DNA of 64,000 nucleotides, taken from NCBI GenBank assembly GCA_001414485.1, contig LLEY01000093.1, positions 62,001 through 126,000 on the forward strand, written 5' to 3'. This DNA comes from Calycina herbarum (lineage: Eukaryota > Ascomycota > Leotiomycetes > Helotiales > Pezizellaceae). The stretch's first letter is position 1, and each line of letters opens with the position of its first letter. Of this stretch, positions 57,001 through 64,000 are shown in pieces. The position numbers and the translations under genes were made by a program. A model generated the notes under the pieces. That model was not told where the DNA came from, made no database searches, and saw only the letters and a program-made list of their open reading frames with translations.

Positions 57001-60000
57001 AAAAATCGAACTTATAGACGAAGAACTCGAGGCTAGAGGTTATAGTACGTAAATTAAAATAGACGCTGTAGATATAACAGCAGGCGCTATATACTTATAG
57101 CTAAACGAAGGAATTAAGTTATAAGTTAGTAAGGTATAGGACACTAATAATAATAGAGATCTATTACTTAAAGAATATTACGATATATAGTTAGAAATAG
57201 ATTATAAATTACCTCTTTAAGTAGAATATAAATTACTACTATTAATAAGTTTATTAGAGTTATCGGAATCGATATCTAACTTATTAGAGGTAGATCTAGG
57301 AATATATAAGCTTGAATAAGGTAAAACATAGGCATTTATTAGAACCTTTGAAAAAGGGAATAGATAGGTATATATAGAAAACTAGAAACCTGATTTCTAG
57401 AGCCTATATTCTACTTAAGGAATTAACTCTACTATTTTAACTACCTATAAAATAGTTTAGAATAAATAGGATAGAATAACTTTAGTAAGTCTTATTACTA
57501 GAAGGGAAACTATCGAATTTAAAGAACCTAGACTAAAATAAGCAGTATCTAGCGAGCTATCCGGCACACCTGAGATAGGAGACATTTAGATAGTCGTAGA
57601 TCTATAGGACGCTCTAAACCTAGTTTTTTAGGTACGCTACCTGATGATAAGGAAGCTATACTAGAAATGGGAGGCTAGTATACTATGGTCGCTTTAGTTG
57701 GAAAAGTTAGAGTAATATTTTAAGAATTATAAAGTAGAAAGTTATTCGGTATAATCTTCTAGGAAATGAACGAATACGACATAGACTAAGAAACGGAGTT
57801 AGTATAGAGAGAGCTATACTAACTAACTATTAGAGAATTAAATACTATCTTTAGAGAAAATCAACTTATAGTAATAGCGAAGATAAGAGGAAAGGAACTC
57901 TAAGTCTTAATTAATTTAGAAGTAATAGATAATTTTCTTTCCCTAGCAGCTTAGAAGAAGCTGAACGTTCTAATTAAAGGTATAAGGCTATACTGCTTAG
58001 GAGTAGTTAATAGAATAGACGTTATATACTAGGATAGAATTATTAATTAATAAACTATTCTAACAAAGATTACTATTAAAAGACACTACTTAGATATATA
58101 ATTCGATATTATTAAAATAGGAAGTAAAGAAGCGATACTTAGTATACTATAGATTAGAAAACATAATCTAGATATTAATTAGAAGGCTTAAATAATAACC
58201 TTTAGTCGATATAATTACATAGGTTTATAATTATAACTATAAGACTAGAACGAGGTTAGCGCCACCTCTTCTAAAACGCTAGAATACCTAGCCTAGGGTC
58301 CTCTACAGGTCGGTAAGACAGCTAATAACGAAATACCTATATAGTATAGAGAATTTAGAGCTTTGTTCGAAAACCTAGAAGACTTGTAAGCCTTACTAAA
58401 ACATTACTTATAGGATTATAAGATCAAATTAAAAGAGGATTATTACCTCTTAAAGTAGAAGCTTCGGTTATATAACTAGAAAAGCCTATAAAAGATAGAA
58501 AGTTATATAAAGGAAGGTATTAAGAAGGGATATATTAGAAAGTCTAAGTTGTTAATTACCTTAAACATGCTTATTATCAAGAAGAAAGACGATCTAGACA
58601 GGAGAGTATATATTAATTACCGAGAAGTAAATTATACTATAGTTAAGGACACTTATCTGCTACTACCTAGCTAGTACTTACGAGATAAGTTAAGCAAAGT
58701 AGTACGATTTACGAAACTAGATTAATAAAACGCTTATAGACTTATACGAATAAAAGTCGGAGACGAATAGAAGATAGCATTTGCTTTACTATTAGGCCTT
58801 TATAAATATATAGTTATGCTATTTAGACTTTGTAACGTACTAGCTATATATTAGAGATAAAATAATAACATTTTAAGAGATCTTCTAGGAGTAATAGTAA
58901 TCTATTATCTAGATAATATATTAATCTTCTTAGAAAAAGAAGAAGAGTATAAGGAATATGTTAAAGAAGTTTTATAACGACTTATAAGAGTAAACTCTTA
59001 GTTGAAACTCTTGAAATACGAGTTTAGAGTAACTCGAACCCTTTTTCTAGGATAGGTATTTAGCCTAGGGAAAATAGAAATAGATCTAGTAAAGATCTAG
59101 GACGTTTTAAACTAGAAATTACTAGAGAATATAAAAGACGTATAGTCCTTTCTAGGATTTGTAAACTTTTACTATCTATTTATTTAGACTATATAAAGAT
59201 TGCTAAACTAATGTTAAGACTAGTTAAAAAAGCTATTAAATTTATATAGAATAAATAAATAAAGAATGCTTTTTAGAAAATTAAAGTAAAGTTTATAGAA
59301 AAACCTATTCTATATAATTTCAATATAGACAGGCCTAGCACGATCGAAACAGACGCCTTAGACACGGTAGTAGGTACGGTTTATCTATAACTAAATAATA
59401 AAGGAAAACTTATACCTATTATATATTATTCTAAGATATTTAACCTAGTATAATAAAACTATAACATCTTCGACAAGGAATTACTTACTATAGTATTAGC
59501 TTTAGAATACTAGAGAATCTATTTATAGTTAGTAAAACACCTAGTTATAGTTTTATCCGACTATAAGAATCTTAGGACATTTATAATAACTAAGGAACTT
59601 ATAATAAGGCAATTAGCTAGATAGTCAAAGATATTAGAAGGATTTAACATTATTATTTAATATATAAAAGGAATATTAAATACTTAAGCTAATACTCTTA
59701 GTCAAAAACCTAGATATAAGAGAGATAAAGAGTATAAAAAGATTATAATCTTAAAAACTCTTAAGAATAGAGACTTAGTACCTACTATATATAAAATAGT
59801 AGTAATAAACAACATCTAGATAGATAAAATTTAAAATATATACAAAGGTTATAATTAGTATATAAAAGGGGAACTATAGGTTCCTAGCTTATACGTAAAG
59901 GAGTTCGTATAGGAATACTATACTACGCCTACTTACGGTTACTAAGGAATTCATAGAACCCTCTAAAGGATAAGATAATACTACTATATTAATCAGTTAT

Positions 60001-61185
60001 CTATAATAGTTAAGGAAGTAATAGTAGAATATAATACTTATACTAGGAATAAGACTTCCTACTATGCTCCTTATAGATAGATAAACACTACTCTAATACT
60101 ATAGATACCTTAGAAATTAATATCTATAGATTTTATTATTAAATTACTAAAATCTAAAGATCTAATAATAGAAGTTAAATATAACACGATCCTAGTTATT
60201 ATAAAACGTCTTATAAAGTATATAATTCTAATAGTATATATAGAGTTAAGTATAGCTAAGGAATTAGCATTTATATTCCTTAAGGAAGTAGTCTTAAAAC
60301 ATAGACTACCTAAAGAAATACTCTTAGACAGAGATAAGCTCTTTATCTTAAAATTTTAGATCGCTCTTATAAAACGATTAAGTATAAAAAGAAAGCTTTC
60401 TATAGCTTTCTACTCTTAAACAAATAGAGGAAATAAATAGATGAATTAAGTAGTTAAAACATACCTTTATTATTATATAAACTACTAGTAAGATAACTAG
60501 GTAGAACTGCTACCCTTAGTATAGTTCGCTTATAATAGTTTAGTAATAGAAATAACACTTATTATACTATTCTACGCTAATTTTAGGTATAAATTAACAG
60601 TGTATTAAGAACTACTGTTTATAACTATTAATAACTAACTTACTCGTATTTAGGTCTTGAAAATCAAGAGTCTATATAAGGAACTTATAGAAGACCTATA
60701 ATTTATAGTAGAAAGAAACGTATACTACTATAATAAACGACGTAGTTAGAAGCTAACGCTAAAAGAGAGGATAAAGTCTACTTAGTATAGAAAAATATTA
60801 ATATAAAAAGACTAAGTAATAAACTAGATTATAAAAAACTTAGACTATTTAAAATTAAACATATTAGAGGACCTTTAAATTATAAATTAGCACTACTAAG
60901 GATAATAAATATCTACCTAGTATTCTATATATCCCTACTCGAACTAGCACTACTAGGAGCACTACTAGCCCCACTTATAGAAATTCAACTAGTAAATCTA
61001 AACGCCGAGTATAAAGTTAAGAGGATTCTTAACTATAGACTTGTTAGAGAATAGATTAGATATTTAATAAAATAGTTAGATTACTTATATTTAGAAAATA
61101 CTTAAGAACCTAGAAAAAACATTAGCTAGTACTTAGAGAAACTTTAGGAGTTCTACTATCGAAACCTAAGTCTACCTATATTATA
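57001..61185 (+). pseudogene. G1c pol, degenerate
   Basis: Protease remnant at about 57895-57930 (VLINLEVIDNFL; DSG lost). RT: KLD**NAYRLIRIKVGDE at about 58715-58760 and YYLDNILIFL at about 58900-58935. RNase H: ETDALDTVVGTVYLQLN at about 59350-59395, LSDYKNL at about 59560. Integrase: HRTLQ...YYYINQ at about 59955-60000, then ISIDFIIKLL at about 60120. Chromodomain at about 61010-61160 (RILNYRLVRE...ENTQEP). RT active-site Asp-to-Asn and many TAA/TAG make it inactive. Confidence 0.88.
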
Positions 61186-61189
61186 TAGT

Positions 61190-61520
61190 TAGTAGGAAAG
61201 GACTTAAGAAAGACTAGGTCGAGGCCTAGAGCGAAGGCAGGGTCGGAAACGTCGGGCGTAGAGAGGGCGGCCAGCCTAGTAGCCTCTTCTTCTATCCGCT
61301 TCTTTTCTTCCTCCTTCTCTTTTTTCTTTCTTTCTAAATCTTTAGTAGTATTTAACTCGTTAAGCGAGTTAAGACTAGCAGCTATTATCCTTTAACGCTT
61401 CTTATAGAGTTAGCGTTTTTACTTCTTTAGTCGACGAATATAAGCCATAGCCTCGGCTATGATCGTATAACTCTTCTCCTCTTTATTATCTAGCTACTCG
61501 ATCTAGGAGTCGACGCTCTC
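61190..61520 (-). pseudogene. antisense reading frame in the 3' region of G1c
   Basis: Minus strand, from about 61520: EEEKSYTIIAEAMAYIRRLK, then a basic stretch, SLNSLNELNTTKDLERKKK, a K/E run and LSTPDVSDPAFALGLDLVF, ending near 61195. Few stops, all TAA/TAG. Same place, strand and layout as in G1b (25845-26138). Predicted helical and coiled-coil-like; function unknown. Confidence 0.55.
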
Positions 61521-61838
61521 CTACTCGTTTGCTATAGGTATTCGATTAATAATACGAATATCGTAAGACTTGTTCATAGTAGTATAGCGACTATACTATA
61601 ATAGCTTTTAGTCTCTAGGACTAAAACAATCGTATTCCTTATTAGCGTTTTTACAACGGGTATATAGAGCTATTTTCTTACTAGATAAATTAATTACTCT
61701 ACTAAGAGCTTCGTAGTCAGTTTATTATAGAGAACGGGGGGCATTTATATTAGAAAGGAAAGAAGGCTGCTAGCCTTCTAATAATATTTCTTAGGTCGTA
61801 CTTAAGCGTAGAGACACGCTAAGCTAAGAAGGGGATAG

Positions 61839-62272
61839 TATTACGAATCACGTATATATATAATAAGTAAAGACTAGGCAGCGTTCTAATAGGTTAAGCA
61901 CTATTAGAATACTCTTATAGTAGATAGGGATCGGTTAGGTTAGCTAAGTAATCTAGGGATTTCCTTTAGTTATAATCACGTGATAAGAGTTCGCTAGACA
62001 GGGCGACAGGTCTAGCAGTCTAACAGCGACGGAGCGACCTGTCTAGTAAGCTAGCGTAAGGAAGGAAGCTTCTATATATACTAGCACGTCTACTATCTAG
62101 ATAGAAGCTTCGTACTTAACTTTAGTTATTAATCTTATTATCTTATTTGACATCCTTAATATAAGTAACGAGTTCACTTCTAAGTGAACAACCCGGCGTA
62201 TTCATACTTCTTACTATATACCAACCTTCGAGACTTAGTCACCTTTGTTTAGTTCGTTTAAGTTTCGTTACA
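61839..62272 (+). repeat. 3' LTR of G1c (434 bp)
   Basis: Starts TATTACGAATCACGTA after the polypurine tract GGGGATAG and ends TTTCGTTACA. Same U3 block as the 5' LTR with a handful of CA/TG to TA changes. Confidence 0.95.
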
Positions 62273-62510
62273 CTTTCCAGCGTGTCGATTAGAGAGAGTC
62301 TTTTAAGAAATATAGTAAATCTTTATAACGCTTCGTTTAGTTAATAACGTGTTATTTTCGAGTTCTTAGATTACTAAAATAATATTAGCTTCTTAAGAAA
62401 GTAATTAAACATTATAGTATTAAGCTATTATAATTTAAAGATAGTATATAGTATACGACGAGGAAAGTAGACGACTCGCTTATATAGGCGACTCGCTTAT
62501 AAAACACGTT

Positions 62511-63703
62511 AATATATTAAATTAAATATTACTCTTAGAATCTAACGAACTAGATATATCTATAACTTCTTAATAAGTTCGCGTATTAAAACTAGCTTTT
62601 CTATAAGTTCTATAGCGCTGTCTAGAAGGTTATCTCTTCTTATAACTAACCTCTATCTTACGTACGTCGCGTCGTACTTACTTATCTATATTCTTCTAAG
62701 CTAAAATATCCTATATATTCTCTATTATAAGTGCTCTCTCTTAATAGATACGAGTCTTTTTAGTCTTATAACGTTTACTTAGAGCTTTATTTACTATATA
62801 AAGAGAATAGATCTCTATAGACAAAAGAGTTATCTTATAAACTATTTACTCTATACTCTTTACTAACGTAGTAACTGTTTAAAAAAGTAGAGTTAACGAG
62901 CTTCCTTAGTAATAGACTATATAATTTCATATAAGAGTTAATTATAAAAGTGCTTTAGTTAGATTAGAAAGAGTCTAGGACATCTAAGAGAGAGAGTTAG
63001 TACTAGATAGCTAAGAGAGAGTTAGAGTCTATAACCTTATATTAAGCTTTAAAAGTACTGTAGAAGGAACAGAGTAACGTAATAAATTAGGTTACCGTGT
63101 ATAGATAAGCACAGGGTAGGTTAGGTGATCGTTAAATCACGTTTTTATAGAATCGGTAGTATAGATAAAGAGTAAAAGACTTAATTAACTTGATTTCTAA
63201 CTATAAGGATAGTAGAGAGCTATATATACTTCTAGGATAAGTACTAGAAGCTTCTATAGCTTACAAATATAATAGTTACTAGAAGATTCTAAGGATCACG
63301 TGTTTACGTAACCGAGAACGTAACCGAATCTTCTAGACAACACTAGAAAGAACTAGTATAGGCTAAGGTTTAAACCTAAAGCCTATTAGTAAGTAAGGTA
63401 ATTATTACCTAATACTAATAAGTACTACTTATAAGTTAAAAAACACTAGGCCAGCTCTATAGAATCTAGTTTAATAGTTTAAGACTATTATTATTTCCTT
63501 ATATACTACTATAAAAGCTAGAAAGAACTCGACCTTTATAATATAGTTAATATAGATCTTAATAAACGTCTTAATCTGCTAATTATACACCTGTTTTAAT
63601 ATACTAAAGTATCTAATATTAAGTAGCTAGGTTAGATAGAATAAATAAGAAGGTAGTCTAAGAGTAATAATATTATATATCTTATAGTACTCTTAGAACT
63701 TAG
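62511..63703 (-). pseudogene. P4 transposase, C-terminal half, degenerate
   Basis: On the minus strand it reads, from right to left, the TQLLNI-equivalent block (63600-63690), YRAGLVFFN at about 63440-63475, then, after the insertion, KLNIRL*TLTL (63010-63050), and the C-terminal RQRYRTYRKASFNTRTY-like tail at about 62570-62630. Sequence order matches P3. The N-terminal DNA-binding part is outside the window. Confidence 0.75.
63059..63420 (+). mobile_element. LTR-like insertion (362 bp) in P4
   Basis: Starts TGTAGAAGGAACAG and ends ACCTAATACTAATA; AGTAC duplications at 63054-63058 and 63421-63425. P4 transposase coding resumes on either side. It contains a palindrome (TAGGCTAAGGTTTAAACC...). 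No coding. Probably a solo LTR of another family; a non-autonomous element of a different kind is possible. Strand arbitrary. Confidence 0.6.
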
Positions 63704-64000
63704 TATAACGAAACTTAAATAAACTAAACAAAGGTAACTAAGTCTCGAAGGTTAGTATATAGATAAGAAGTATAGATACGCTAGTATATTTACTTAGAAG
63801 TAAACTCGTTACTTATATTAAAGATATTAAATAAGATAATAAGATTAATAACTAAAGTTAAATACGAAGCTTCTATCTAATAGTAGACGTACTAGTCTTA
63901 TATAAGACCTTCGTTCTTTTCTAGGTAGATAGAATCGCTTATTATTCTAGTTAACTAGATCGCTTAGATTACTAGTTAATCTAGATAATCTCTTATATTA
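63704..64000 (-). repeat. G1 LTR, partial (continues past window end)
   Basis: Minus orientation, starts TATAACGAAACTT on the plus strand directly after CTTAG (63699-63703). Conserved 3' half, TATA-like block and part of a U3 block (TAAGCGATCTAGTTAAC). Solo or part of a full element cannot be told. Confidence 0.85.

Larger units (their letters stand above)
55595..62272 (+). mobile_element. complete Ty3/gypsy chromovirus G1c (6,678 bp)
   Basis: Both LTRs are 434 bp and nearly identical; CTTTC duplications at 55590-55594 and 62273-62277 are perfect. Full order: LTR, gag, protease, RT, RNase H, integrase, chromodomain, antisense frame, polypurine tract AAGAAGGGGATAG, LTR. It is the least damaged G1 copy (5' LTR keeps TGTTACGAATCACGTG), so it is probably the latest large insertion in the stack. 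Confidence 0.95.
54050..62460 (-). pseudogene. P5 transposase (Fot1/pogo DDE), split by G1c, degenerate
   Basis: Minus strand. N-terminal helix-turn-helix part lies right of the gypsy (62460-62278: an eroded RRAAKIYNVPxSTLxxR motif, seen as KRSVIKIYYIS*KTLSNRH). The rest lies left of it, from 55594: NSKKLIKPEKEVIVRYILEL, then ...RKPVGRN*LDNFIKRISKLKT at about 55440-55390, the signature of the Fot1 DNA-binding domain. The catalytic half runs to about 54050. The join across the gypsy is exact once one CTTTC is removed. Confidence 0.8.
53975..62509 (-). mobile_element. Fot1/pogo transposon P5, split by gypsy G1c
   Basis: TA duplications at 53973-53974 and 62510-62511. Ends start ACGTGTTTTATAAGCG with two 17-bp repeats (box tataagcgagtcgcctac and its near copy). 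Excluding the gypsy and one CTTTC, its length is about 1.85 kb, like the other copies. Inserted in P4. Confidence 0.9.
53889..64000 (-). mobile_element. Fot1/pogo transposon P4, interrupted by three insertions, N-terminal end outside window
   Basis: Left end at 53889 (TA at 53887-53888) starts ACGTGGTGTATTAGCG with two 17-bp repeats (box tattagcgagtcgatta). P5 inserted at 53974/53975, leaving the rest of P4 at 62511 onward. Minus-strand transposase coding runs from 62530 to 63703, hit by an LTR-like insertion (63059-63420) and by a G1 LTR from 63704. The right end is beyond the window. Confidence 0.85.

Noticed and set aside
63059..63420. MITE
   Set aside because: No terminal inverted repeats of useful length, and the duplication is 5 bp with TG...TA ends, which fits an LTR better.
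1..64000. CpG-methylation decay as the cause of TA richness
   Set aside because: CG dinucleotides are common throughout while CA/TG are depleted, which is the opposite of methyl-CpG decay.

Overview
The window looks like a transposon-dominated, heavily mutated stretch of a filamentous ascomycete (Pezizomycotina) chromosome. Three things point there. Almost every CA/TG dinucleotide has become TA while CG is largely kept, the signature of repeat-induced point mutation (RIP). The few host-type genes have 44-68 bp GT-AG introns with CTGAC/CTAAC/CTAAT-like branch sites. The repeats are typical of such fungi: Tad-like LINEs, Fot1/pogo DNA transposons and chromodomain Ty3/gypsy elements. No tRNA, rRNA, CRISPR or bacterial-type gene organisation is visible. 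Nearly all reading frames are broken by TAA/TAG, so the longest intact ORFs are mostly accidental and most genes are annotated here as pseudogenes.

Layout. 1-3495: minus-strand LINE. 3496-10150: 5'-truncated gypsy (G1a) carrying a pogo element (P1) and a 275-bp solo LTR. 10151-11595: gag-like ORF of a second LINE whose start has escaped RIP. 11596-12200: unmutated spacer. 12.26-18.95 kb: a very long eroded plus-strand reading frame (frame A, about 1,990 codons, one intron) with a small non-autonomous LTR element inside it. 19087-27398: head-to-head G1 LTRs followed by gypsy G1b, itself hit by a solo LTR. 27.9-32.6 kb: a low-RIP host island with at least two pseudogenes, one zinc-finger and one three-exon gene, whose stops are RIP-type. 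32.6-47.97 kb: a second giant eroded frame (frame B) interrupted by a complete gypsy of another family (G2a, 35393-41311) and pogo P2, followed by a 268-codon eroded gene (gene C). 47974-50745: low-RIP patches with two recent, unmutated solo LTRs, a small possible CDS and a duplicated segment. 51482-64000: pogo P3, a solo LTR, then a stack in which gypsy G1c (complete, TSD CTTTC) sits inside pogo P5, which sits inside pogo P4, which also carries two further LTR insertions.

The mobile elements do not form a cooperating system. They are successive insertions, and the target-site duplications allow the order of insertion to be read. The most interesting items are: (i) the two giant coding frames that remain in phase for kilobases and match no family I recognise; (ii) a conserved terminal architecture in all five pogo elements (two 17-bp direct repeats whose sequence is element-specific); (iii) a hypervariable palindromic block just upstream of the TATA box in G1 LTRs; and (iv) an antisense reading frame shared by two G1 gypsy copies. 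The names G1, G2, P1-P5, frame A/B and gene C are labels for this report only.
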